A DNA stretch of 64,000 bases from an uncultured Clostridia bacterium (GCA_934663595.1 CAKUKM010000009.1:10843-74842), one strand, 5' to 3'. Positions 53,124 to 59,464 are shown, counted from the stretch's first letter. Numbers and translations are program-made. The notes: generated by a model from the letters alone, not told the origin.

Positions 53124-53438
53124 GCTCCGAGATTTGTTTACCTGAATGTGCTGCAACAATGCCGCGCCTATCGCTGCGTTTGTTTGCGGGATAGCCCGCC
53201 TGCACTTCTCTGTGCTATGTGAAGAGCGCTTTTGTTGGGGATGCGTTTTAACGACTTCTCTGTCGGGCTCTTGTCGGGTAAGCATTGTGCGGAAAGTACC
53301 CTAGAACGCTTCTTCGCACACGTCTCACTTTAGCGGTTTCGGCTCCGCTAGCCACTAGCATCGACGGTTGACTTCAGGAACATGTGGTTTCAAAAGTTTG
53401 GTCATAGCGACCACTCCTTCCCGCCACATATGAATGGC
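53080..53438 (-). ncRNA. Candidate structured non-coding RNA of about 360 nt
   Basis: The stretch 53056-53570 has no supportable gene. It has a full-consensus leftward promoter (53445-53473) and a leftward terminator (53076-53123). Between them lie strong stems: TAGCGG/CCGCTA (53331-53350), GTGCG/CGCAC (53287-53319), GCGGG/CCCGC with a four-base loop (53186-53199) and a self-complementary AGCGCT. AGGGTAC near the terminator can pair with GTACCCT at 53297. Near the 5' end a 16-residue frame (MTKLLKPHVPEVNRRC) has a good Shine-Dalgarno and could be a leader peptide. I do not match it to a known RNA class. Confidence 0.6.
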
Positions 53439-53444
53439 ACTTCC

Positions 53445-53473
53445 ATTATAGGAAATATTTTTCCAGCTGTCAA
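53445..53473 (-). promoter_or_regulatory. Promoter of the structured RNA
   Basis: Read leftward: TTGACA (53468-53473), 17-bp spacer, TATAAT (53445-53450), full consensus. Confidence 0.8.
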
Positions 53474-53570
53474 CCGATCGATGCAATTTGCGAAAGAATC
53501 CGGCAGAATTGCCGGTAGCATCTGACGAAAAAGACGATCACCATGTGTGACAATGAGGGAGGTGAAGGGG

Positions 53571-53771
53571 ATGGATATCCGCACGAGAATCGGCTTCATT
53601 CTTCGCCCGGTGCGATTGCACCACATGGAGGTGGACGGAAAGAAGCTGCTTGTAATCATCAAGTGCGGCTTGAGAGGGGTAGAGTGGATCAGGCGTTACG
53701 CCGTTGTGGATGAAGTCGACGAGCGCCTGAATCCGCTCAACCGCGAGTTTCCTAGGCCTAAAGCGCCTTAA
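53571..53771 (+). CDS. Small basic protein of unknown function
   Basis: A 66-residue protein starting MDIRTRIGFILRPVRLHHME, with GGAGGTGAAGGGG before the ATG. Beta-rich pattern with a proline tail. It overlaps the convergent zinc-ribbon gene by 14 bp at its 3' end. Confidence 0.55.
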   Translation: MDIRTRIGFILRPVRLHHMEVDGKKLLVIIKCGLRGVEWIRRYAVVDEVDERLNPLNREFPRPKAP

Positions 53772-53916
53772 TCCAATGGATACCGCCGCAATTAGGGCAT
53801 ACCGGAAGAATTGCTTCCTCATCGGTGATTGCGATCGGGCTGTCTGCATTTTGGCAATTTGCGCAGACGTAATAGCCCAATTCCGGGTGTTCACCGGATG
53901 AGAAGATCAATTTCAT
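53758..53916 (-). CDS. Zinc-ribbon protein
   Basis: A 52-residue protein with two CxxC pairs (YYVCANCQN and LPVCPNCGG), the layout of small zinc-ribbon proteins common in Firmicutes. The ATG at 53916 follows GGGAGGTGATT, a very strong ribosome site that is part of a hairpin. Runs leftward against its neighbours. Confidence 0.75.
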   Translation of the reverse strand: MKLIFSSGEHPELGYYVCANCQNADSPIAITDEEAILPVCPNCGGIHWIKAL

Positions 53917-53917
53917 T

Positions 53918-53945
53918 CAAATCACCTCCCTTTGAGGTGATTATA
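53918..53945 (-). promoter_or_regulatory. -10 box and SD-sequestering hairpin of the zinc-ribbon gene
   Basis: TATAAT (53940-53945, leftward) runs into AATCACCTC, a five-base loop and GAGGTGATT: a perfect 9-bp hairpin that contains the Shine-Dalgarno. I see no good -35 box. Confidence 0.55.
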
Positions 53946-53970
53946 CCACAGGAAAGGAGATCACCACACA

Positions 53971-54165
53971 ATGAACGCAAACTACTGGGAGGTAGTCAAG
54001 GGCCGGAAGAAGGTAGCACTCGAAGTCGGAGAACGCGTTTATATCGCATATCCGGAGATGATAGAGGAAATCGAAAAAGAATGGCGCGAGGAAGGCATCC
54101 CTTCCAAGATCGTTTGCGTTTCGGGCTTCCTTTCCAATTTCTACGAGACGCAGTCCATTCACTAA
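53971..54165 (+). CDS. Small acidic early protein, second copy
   Basis: A 64-residue protein starting MNANYWEVVKGRKKVALEVG; it differs from the copy at 52019 only at residues 3 and 5. The last 55 codons and the gap behind are identical at the base level. Confidence 0.65.
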   Translation: MNANYWEVVKGRKKVALEVGERVYIAYPEMIEEIEKEWREEGIPSKIVCVSGFLSNFYETQSIH

Positions 54166-54202
54166 GGTCATCCAGCATGAAGGCAGGAAGGAGCGCAAGA
54201 CA

Positions 54203-54340
54203 ATGGAAACCACGAATTCCAGAATGCTGGAAGCAACCAGCACGGAAGAGTTGATTCAGGAATTGCTTCGGCGCGGAGCTGGATTTCAACGACGATCCGT
54301 ATTCCCCATTGCGCCAATGATGAAAAAGGAGGAACAACCC
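54203..54340 (+). pseudogene. Truncated copy of the METTNS gene
   Basis: It begins METTNSRMLEATSTEELIQELLRRGA as at 52251, then departs into unrelated codons and reads in frame into the next gene without a stop. The downstream gene has its own ribosome site and ATG, so this is most likely a broken duplicate. Confidence 0.6.
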
Positions 54341-54601
54341 ATGACACTGAAGGAACGAACGGACGAAATGGTTTCCCTTTACGGCGAGGTTTGCAAACGG
54401 TCGGACGCGGCGAGGATACTGCATGTATCGTCACCGACGATCAACAGCATGCTCTCGGACGGCCGATTGGAATGGGCATGCGAAGGGCAAATGGTGGATA
54501 TGCGCAGCATCGCGCGCTACATCTGCATGCCCGCCCAGATCAAGGAAGAGGCCCGCAAGCGGCGTTACTGCCGCAGGAACAAGGTCAAATACTGCGTGTA
54601 A
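54341..54601 (+). CDS. Probable small HTH DNA-binding protein
   Basis: An 86-residue protein starting MTLKERTDEMVSLYGEVCKRSDAARILHVSSPTINSML, a likely helix-turn-helix, with a basic C-terminus (RKRRYCRRNKVKYCV). AAAGGAGGA stands just before the ATG at 54341. Confidence 0.65.
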   Translation: MTLKERTDEMVSLYGEVCKRSDAARILHVSSPTINSMLSDGRLEWACEGQMVDMRSIARYICMPAQIKEEARKRRYCRRNKVKYCV

Positions 54602-54614
54602 GGAGGAAACGGCC

Positions 54615-55502
54615 ATGCGCTATTTCAAGGCATTTCACCCCGGCATGATCTGCAAAGGCATGCAGTATGCCGAGAACACGGTTTATGAGGAAAACGGCAA
54701 TACCATCTGCGAAAATGGCGTAATGCACTTCTGCGAAACGCCGTTCGATTGCCTCGATTACTATCCGCTCGTCGGCAATGATGGGCGCGTCACGGAATTC
54801 GCGGAGGTTACGCCAACGGACGTGGTGCTGAAAAGGGGAAACAAGCGAGCGTGCCGCAAGCTGCATATTGGTGCGAAGCTATCGCTGAAGGACGTGATTA
54901 ACGCGCAGGTTGATATCCAGATGGAGAAGGGTGCTTGTGATACTGCCGCATCGGGCAATGGGAGCCGGATCGCCGCATCGGGCTATGGGAGCAAGCTCGC
55001 CGCATCGGGCTATGATAGCCGGATCGCCGCATCGGGCAATGGGAGCAGGATCGCCGCATCGGGCGATGGGAGCAGGATCGCCGCATCGGGCAATTGGAGC
55101 CAGCTCGCCGCATCGGGCAATGGGAGTCGGATCGCCGCATCGGGCGATGGGAGCCGGATCGCCGCATCGGGCGATGAGAGCCAGCTCGCCGCATCAGGCA
55201 ATTGGAGCCAGCTCGCCGCATCGGGCGATGAGAGCCAGCTCGCCGCATCAGGCAATTGGAGCCGGATCGCCGCATCGGGCTATGGGAGCAGGATCGCCGC
55301 ATCGGGCGCGCATTCCATTGCGGCGGCGATTGGCAGGAACAGCGCGGCCTCCGCTTCGCTGGGGAGCTGGATCGTGCTTGCGGAATTCAACAGCGACGGC
55401 GAACCCATTTGCGTAAAGGCCGCGCAGATCGACGGCGAGAAGCTCAAGCCGAACGTGTTCTACAAGCTCAAGGGCGGCGAATTCGTGGAGGCGAACGAAT
55501 AA
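54615..55502 (+). CDS. DUF7666-like phage protein with 13 nonapeptide repeats
   Basis: A 295-residue protein. Its start (FKAFHPGMICKGMQYAENTVYEENG...CETPFDCLDYYPL) and end (GSWIVLAEFNSDGEPICVKAAQIDGEKLKPNVFYKLKGGEFVE) match a DUF7666-type phage family as I recall it. Residues 111-227 are 13 copies of a nine-residue unit, AASGxxSRI or AASGxxSQL, where xx is NG, YG, DG, NW or DE. Such a repeat probably folds as a beta-solenoid. AGGAGG precedes the ATG. Function unknown. Confidence 0.72.
   Translation: MRYFKAFHPGMICKGMQYAENTVYEENGNTICENGVMHFCETPFDCLDYYPLVGNDGRVTEFAEVTPTDVVLKRGNKRACRKLHIGAKLSLKDVINAQVDIQMEKGACDTAASGNGSRIAASGYGSKLAASGYDSRIAASGNGSRIAASGDGSRIAASGNWSQLAASGNGSRIAASGDGSRIAASGDESQLAASGNWSQLAASGDESQLAASGNWSRIAASGYGSRIAASGAHSIAAAIGRNSAASASLGSWIVLAEFNSDGEPICVKAAQIDGEKLKPNVFYKLKGGEFVEANE
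54945..55295 (+). repeat. Thirteen 27-bp in-frame tandem repeats
   Basis: The unit is GCCGCATCGGGC, a variable pair of codons, AGC, then CGG/CAG ATC/CTC. The first 12 bases are nearly invariant. A fourteenth, partial unit follows at 55296. The high base-level identity suggests recent expansion or recombination. Confidence 0.92.
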
Positions 55503-55693
55503 TGCGCTACTATCTGACGCAGCGGCCACCGGCTCCGGGGGCGATACCGGCCGGGGCGCGGGCGGTTGCGGATTATGACGAGCCGACCTACATCCATTCG
55601 ATCGGCAAAACCGTCCACGGCTGGGCACAATACGACCGGGAGCTGACCGATCGCGAGATCGAGGATTACGAGCTGGCGCCGGAAAGGAAGTAA
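55502..55693 (+). CDS. Small conserved phage-type protein
   Basis: A 63-residue protein starting MRYYLTQRPPAPGAIPAGARAV. Start overlaps the previous stop (TAATG), so it is coupled to the DUF7666-like gene. Resembles small phage proteins of unknown function that end in a Leu-Thr-Asp-Arg-Glu-like stretch (ELTDREIEDYEL). Confidence 0.6.
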   Translation: MRYYLTQRPPAPGAIPAGARAVADYDEPTYIHSIGKTVHGWAQYDRELTDREIEDYELAPERK

Positions 55694-55699
55694 ACGGCA

Positions 55700-55960
55700 A
55701 TGGTTTTCAAACGTATCTCCGAGTCCATTCTCCGCCGGGTACGATGGCCGCAGAAGCGGAAACGCGGGCCGATCTGCGCGGCGTGTCCATCACAAGGCGA
55801 ATGCCAACGCAGGGAAATGCCGCGTCTGGTTGGAATTCCGCTGGATTCAGATCCGCCGGAGAATTACCAAAGAATTGTCGACGTAACTCTGGATGAGAAA
55901 ACAGTAATGCGATTCGCCGTGCTTCCCCCGGAAGAACATTCACCGGAAAATCAGAAATAA
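55700..55960 (+). CDS. Small Cys-motif protein (overlaps a leftward gene)
   Basis: An 86-residue protein with CAACPSQGEC, a possible metal site, and a protein-like C-terminus (RIVDVTLDEKTVMRFAVLPPEEH). It continues the operon after a 6-bp gap. The opposite strand carries another plausible gene over the same bases, so at most one may be expressed. Confidence 0.45.
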   Translation: MVFKRISESILRRVRWPQKRKRGPICAACPSQGECQRREMPRLVGIPLDSDPPENYQRIVDVTLDEKTVMRFAVLPPEEHSPENQK

Positions 55961-56228
55961 CGCGCTCGCTGCCGACTCGAAGACTTCTCTGTATGTTCAT
56001 GGATTCAGCCATATTCTTCCCGGTTTTCAGCTTCACTTGAAGAACGGAAACCGTAACCGCGGATAAATTCGATACGCAGTATTCCAGAAGAAACGAGTTT
56101 TCGTCCATGCATACCAGAATGCAATTGTCCACGCGGAGCTTCAGACGGCGCATCCACAGGGAATGCAGAAGGTTAAACAGCGACAGAAGCAAACCGGCGA
56201 GGCCCACGTATTCAAGGATTACTTTCAT
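55707..56228 (-). CDS. Membrane-anchored protein of unknown function
   Basis: A 173-residue protein starting MKVILEYVGLAGLLLSLFNLLHSLW, a membrane anchor, followed by a beta-rich part (DNCILVCMDENSFLLEYCVSNLSAVTVSVLQVKLKTG). AAAGGTG precedes the ATG at 56228. The C-terminal 85 residues lie antisense to the gene at 55700 and look less regular. Confidence 0.5.
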   Translation of the reverse strand: MKVILEYVGLAGLLLSLFNLLHSLWMRRLKLRVDNCILVCMDENSFLLEYCVSNLSAVTVSVLQVKLKTGKNMAESMNIQRSLRVGSERVISDFPVNVLPGEARRIALLFSHPELRRQFFGNSPADLNPAEFQPDAAFPCVGIRLVMDTPRRSARVSASAAIVPGGEWTRRYV

Positions 56229-56260
56229 AACAACACACCTTTCAGGAAAGGATGCTCGAA

Positions 56261-56467
56261 ATGGCAAAAGACGGAAACAAAATTCAAACCGGATTACGCA
56301 TTCCCGAAGCGCTCTATGACCAGCTCTGCGAGGACGCAAAGCGAAACGGCATATCGATCAACGCGCAAATCCTGTTTCTGCTCGACGTTGGAATGCGAGC
56401 GGTTAATCTTGGCATTCGGGAACAGGGCCGTGATCTTGCTCGTAAGCGGCAAGATACTGACGAATGA
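56261..56467 (+). CDS. Ribbon-helix-helix (Arc-like) protein 1
   Basis: A 68-residue protein. IQTGLRIPEALYDQLCEDAKRNGISINAQILFLLDVGM is an Arc/MetJ ribbon-helix-helix. The ATG at 56261 is properly spaced from AGGAAAGGA; the one at 56252 is not. It overlaps the next, convergent RHH gene at its 3' end. Confidence 0.75.
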   Translation: MAKDGNKIQTGLRIPEALYDQLCEDAKRNGISINAQILFLLDVGMRAVNLGIREQGRDLARKRQDTDE

Positions 56468-56579
56468 TGTGTTCAACAAGGTTGTTCAGTGTGCGGCCGT
56501 CCTGCCGAGACAGCGTTTTGAGTTTCCTGTAGGTGACTTCATCAATGCGCAGTCCGGTTTGGATTTTAGCTGGAATCAT
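56403..56579 (-). CDS. Ribbon-helix-helix protein 2
   Basis: A 58-residue protein, MIPAKIQTGLRIDEVTYRKL, then LSRQDGRTLNNLVEHIIRQYL: an RHH closely resembling its convergent neighbour (shared IQTGLRI). AGGAGGCGC precedes the ATG at 56579. Its last 65 bp overlap the first RHH gene tail to tail. Confidence 0.75.
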   Translation of the reverse strand: MIPAKIQTGLRIDEVTYRKLKTLSRQDGRTLNNLVEHIIRQYLAAYEQDHGPVPECQD

Positions 56580-56618
56580 AGAGCGCCTCCTATCACTTAG
56601 ACCAACACTGGGGGGATG

Positions 56619-56813
56619 TCATTTCTGAAGATCGTCGGGCAAAATAACCTTGCCATGCTCGGCCTCGTATTTCTCAATCCCCATGCGGATGAAATATTCG
56701 AACTGGCTGTTCATGGTGCGGTTTTCGAGCTTGGCAATGGCCTTCGCTTTGCGGAACAGGGTTTCGTTTAAACGGAGCTGAGTACGCTCGCGATCTGGAA
56801 TTTTCGGCGGCAT
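56619..56813 (-). CDS. Ribbon-helix-helix protein 3
   Basis: A 64-residue protein, MPPKIPDRERTQLRLNETLF, then AIAKLENRTMNSQFEYFIRMGIEKYE. AAGGAGGG precedes the ATG at 56813; upstream in-frame codons lack a site. RHH/Arc type. Confidence 0.75.
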   Translation of the reverse strand: MPPKIPDRERTQLRLNETLFRKAKAIAKLENRTMNSQFEYFIRMGIEKYEAEHGKVILPDDLQK

Positions 56814-56949
56814 GTTGTAACCCTCCTTGTAAATAGTGCCTTTCATACACTATTTTACACTTAAAGATACTGCAATTCAAGGCAATGGAAGCGGATAACC
56901 ATCGCTCTACTTGCCGTCCTGGCATTCAAGCAGAAAGGAGTATGAAGCA

Positions 56950-57126
56950 ATGGATCGCGAACAGACGACGCTGCGCCTGCCGGTAGAGCTCATGGATAAG
57001 CTCAGGCAGCAGGCGCAAGAGAGAGGCGACAGCTTCAATGAAACGGTTATTCGGTATCTGAGACTTGGGTTTGAATTTGAATCGCGCCGTTCTTCGCCTC
57101 ATAGTCCGAAATCGCCGACTTCATGA
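56950..57126 (+). CDS. Ribbon-helix-helix protein 4
   Basis: A 58-residue protein, MDREQTTLRLPVELMDKLRQ, then ERGDSFNETVIRYLRLGFEFE. AAAGGAG precedes the ATG at 56950. Its C-terminal third overlaps the convergent RHH gene at 57047. Confidence 0.72.
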   Translation: MDREQTTLRLPVELMDKLRQQAQERGDSFNETVIRYLRLGFEFESRRSSPHSPKSPTS

Positions 57127-57235
57127 GCATTTCGATTTCCTTGTTGACGGAACGTCCGTTTTCGCTCGATAGGACTTTGAATTTGTCCATAATGGTCTTA
57201 TCGACGCGAAGCGGATAAGGGTTCATCTGTGCCAT
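57047..57235 (-). CDS. Ribbon-helix-helix protein 5
   Basis: A 62-residue protein, MAQMNPYPLRVDKTIMDKFK, then SSENGRSVNKEIEMLMKSAISDYEAKNG, a clear Arc-like RHH. GGAGGAA precedes the ATG. Its promoter lies next to copies of AGATATCAAA. Confidence 0.8.
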   Translation of the reverse strand: MAQMNPYPLRVDKTIMDKFKVLSSENGRSVNKEIEMLMKSAISDYEAKNGAIQIQTQVSDTE

Positions 57236-57264
57236 GTGATTCCTCCGTTCAATTAGATATCAAA

Positions 57265-57292
57265 ATTATATCACATGATACGAAATTATCAA
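57265..57292 (-). promoter_or_regulatory. Promoter of RHH gene 5
   Basis: Read leftward: TTGATA (57287-57292), 16-bp spacer, TATAAT (57265-57270). Confidence 0.6.
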
Positions 57293-57318
57293 GTATTCAA
57301 AAAGATATCAAAAAGGTA

Positions 57319-57347
57319 TTGACAATGAATACAGATGCAGATATAAT
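57319..57347 (+). promoter_or_regulatory. Promoter of RHH gene 6 and following genes
   Basis: TTGACA (57319-57324), 17-bp spacer, TATAAT (57342-57347), full consensus. Confidence 0.8.
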
Positions 57348-57381
57348 ATAGATATCAAATAGAAATCTATAGGAGGGCGCG

Positions 57382-57519
57382 ATGAGATTTTTAATCAGCA
57401 TACCGGATTGTCTGCACAGGGATATCAAGGAGATCGCTCAAAAAAGAGGGCAAACGCTCACCGGGTTGATCAGAGAAATCCTCTGGGACTGGCTGAAGGA
57501 AAACGAGCAGGACGCGTAA
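57382..57519 (+). CDS. Ribbon-helix-helix protein 6 (minimal)
   Basis: A 45-residue protein, MRFLISIPDCLHRDIKEIAQ, then KRGQTLTGLIREILWDWLKENEQ: strand, helix, helix, about the smallest size an RHH can have. AGGAGGG precedes the ATG at 57382. First gene behind the consensus promoter. Confidence 0.72.
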   Translation: MRFLISIPDCLHRDIKEIAQKRGQTLTGLIREILWDWLKENEQDA

Positions 57520-57534
57520 GGGAGGATAAAGCAA

Positions 57535-57873
57535 ATGACCATCGAAGAGCGCATCAAAGCAATGGAAGCGGAGATCGAGGGGCTGAAGGCCCAGGCATTG
57601 ATTCAGGCGAACGGGATCGACCATTGGCCGGACGAGAAGGCCGGGGCGCTGGGGGAGGAACTGGGCTGGCAGCGCCCGAGGGTGTACAACGGGCTGCAAA
57701 CGCCGTTTTCGGCGACCATCCGCAGTACGCTGCTGGGCGAGGAATACCGGCGGAGGCGGCTCGGCAAGCTGACCAGCGAGGAAAAGGCGGCGGCGGTCGC
57801 GATGTGGGACGAGCTGGCCGACGTGGTGCGGAGGCACGCGCAGGCAGTACAGAATAAGAAAGACAGGAGATGA
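57535..57873 (+). CDS. Protein of unknown function
   Basis: A 112-residue, mostly helical protein starting MTIEERIKAMEAEIEGLKAQAL, with a coiled-coil start. It follows the leader GGGAGGATAAAGCAA also seen at 52855. Its end touches the PAPS-reductase-like gene. Confidence 0.6.
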   Translation: MTIEERIKAMEAEIEGLKAQALIQANGIDHWPDEKAGALGEELGWQRPRVYNGLQTPFSATIRSTLLGEEYRRRRLGKLTSEEKAAAVAMWDELADVVRRHAQAVQNKKDRR

Positions 57874-57881
57874 CAACCAAA

Positions 57882-59300
57882 ATGAAAGACGCAAAAAACG
57901 CTTTTCGCAGCAATGTATACAACGACCGACCGCCTTATGCAGACTATGACGCGCCGCATAAGTTCGCGGCCATCGAAGCCATTGTGGCCAAGCGCCTGGT
58001 TGAACATCCAGACGCGATCTGTTCCTATTCCGGCGGTAGTGACAGCGATATCTTACTTAACCTTATTGAACGTGTGCGCAATATGTTCAACCTTCCACCC
58101 GTGGCGTATGTTTTTTTCAACACGGGACTTGAGATGGAGGCAACCAAGCGCCACGTCAAGGAAGTTGCTGAAAAACATGGTATTGAGATCAAGACCTGCC
58201 GCCCGAAAAAAAGTATCGTGACTGCCGTCCGCGAATATGGGCAACCATTCGTCTCCAAGATCATGTCCGCCGGTCTGGAAGGCGTGCAGAAGAAGGGCAT
58301 TCCTCTGAGCATTGCGGATGAGTACGCAGAGGCCGAGGACAAGGTCGCCAAGCGCGAAGAGCTGCGCGAGCGCTACCCCAAATGCGAAAGCACGATCAAT
58401 TTCCTGTGCTGCTGCAACAGCAAGGGAGAACCGCGTCCAAACATCCAACTGGTTATCAATTCCAGCAAATACATGTTGGACTTCATTCGAGAGAATCCAA
58501 TCCCTTTCAGGGTGTCAAATCGGTGCTGCGACATCTGCAAGAAACAGGTGGCTCATGCCGTACAAAAGGGCTATGAAATGGTTATCACTGGCGAGCGCCG
58601 GGACGAGGGCGGCATGCGAAGCGTTCCACGGTCAGACAACACAAGTCTGTGCTTTACAGAGACTGCAAACGGATCTTTCCGCCTTCGCCCACTGTACTAT
58701 GTTTCCGACGCGGACAAGCAGTGGTATTACCTGAATTCGACGGTGCATCAGCGCCTGCATAGAGCGGTTTATGAGCGCTGCAACGGCGCGATTCCCAAGG
58801 GCTATCATATTCACCACGTCGATCATAACCGGAGCAACAACGAACCGGAGAATCTGATCGCCGTTACGGGCAAAGACCATAGAAGGATTCACGCGGCGGA
58901 AATGACGGAAGAAACGCGCAAAAGGCTGTGCGACAATCTGGATAATAAGGCGCGCCCTGCCGCGGCCAAATGGCACGGCAGCGACGCAGGCCGCGCGTGG
59001 CATGCGAAACACTATGCTGAGATGCACGACAAGATGCATCGGCGCGAGTGGATGCTGTGCGAGTATTGCGGCCGTGGCTTCAATGGCGTTGCGAATGGTA
59101 CAGCGCGTTTTTGTTCCAATGCATGTAAAAGCGCATGGCGCAGAAAGGCAGGACTGGATGATATCATTAAGCAATGCGAATGGTGCGGCCGAGAGTTTAA
59201 GAGCAACAAATATGCCGATGTTCACACCTGCTCGCGAAGTTGCGCCAACAGAGCGCGTTGGCTTCGCTCGCGTGCGGCGCATTCGGAAAACGGCTGCTGA
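57882..59300 (+). pseudogene. Chimera of a PAPS-reductase-family protein and an HNH endonuclease
   Basis: The first 280 or so residues form a PP-loop PAPS-reductase-like domain: CSYSGGSDSD (P-loop), several Cys pairs (FLCCCNSKG, RCCDICKKQ) and GERRDEGGMRS. The family normally continues past RPLYYVSDADKQWY with further Cys residues. Here it changes abruptly at about 58720-58735 into STVHQRLHRAVYERCNGAIPKG and an HNH motif (HIHHVDHNRSNNEPENL), then two zinc-finger pairs (CEYCGRGF...CSNACK, CEWCGREF...CSRSCAN). It stops at 59300. I read it as a deletion fusion of the reductase gene with the endonuclease part of a terminase intein. The ATG at 57882 has better spacing than that at 57870. Confidence 0.75.
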
Positions 59301-59448
59301 GCCCGTGTACAACATGGAGGTCGAGCAGTTTCACAATTTCGCGGTAAACGGTGGATTGATTGTGCATAACTGCATCGATTCCGCACGCTATAGCATGGAA
59401 CCTGAAATCGACCGCCGCGTGGCTTATACGCGGTCTGATATTTATTAA
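59221..59448 (+). pseudogene. C-terminal intein fragment and last residues of large terminase
   Basis: In the frame one base on from the HNH frame, RIRKTAAEPVYNMEVEQFHN then FAVNGGLIVHN is intein blocks F and G, ending His-Asn at 59370. CIDSARYSMEPEIDRR follows, the C-terminal end of phage large terminases (the splice Cys is the first residue). The intein N-terminus, the terminase ATPase and nuclease are absent. A single-base shift separates it from the zinc-finger part of the endonuclease. Confidence 0.8.
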
Positions 59449-59464
59449 ACAGGGGTGAAACACG

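Larger units (their letters stand above)
57255..57359. promoter_or_regulatory. Divergent promoter region with three AGATATCAAA operators
   Basis: AGATATCAAA occurs at 57255-57264, 57303-57312 and 57350-57359, all in the same direction. One flanks each promoter's -10 or -35 region. RHH repressors often bind such direct repeats, so autoregulation by the flanking RHH proteins is plausible. Confidence 0.65.

Noticed and set aside
52698..53285. Leftward 195-residue frame within the structured RNA region
   Set aside because: No ribosome site at its start, Ser/Arg-rich composition, antisense to the HTH and following gene, and spans the leftward terminator.
53080..53438. Second tmRNA or RNase P RNA
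   Set aside because: No tRNA-like T-arm/acceptor and no conserved RNase P core could be found in the leftward strand.
54945..55295. CRISPR-like array
   Set aside because: The 27-bp units are contiguous, without spacers, and encode an in-frame peptide repeat.
54910..55416. Rightward and leftward frames full of SPHRAMGAG- or DAASW-like repeats
   Set aside because: Shadow frames of the tandem repeat within the DUF7666-like gene.
56294..56479. Leftward 61-residue frame at the first RHH gene
   Set aside because: Another frame on the same strand (56403-56579) has an RHH fold and a strong ribosome site.
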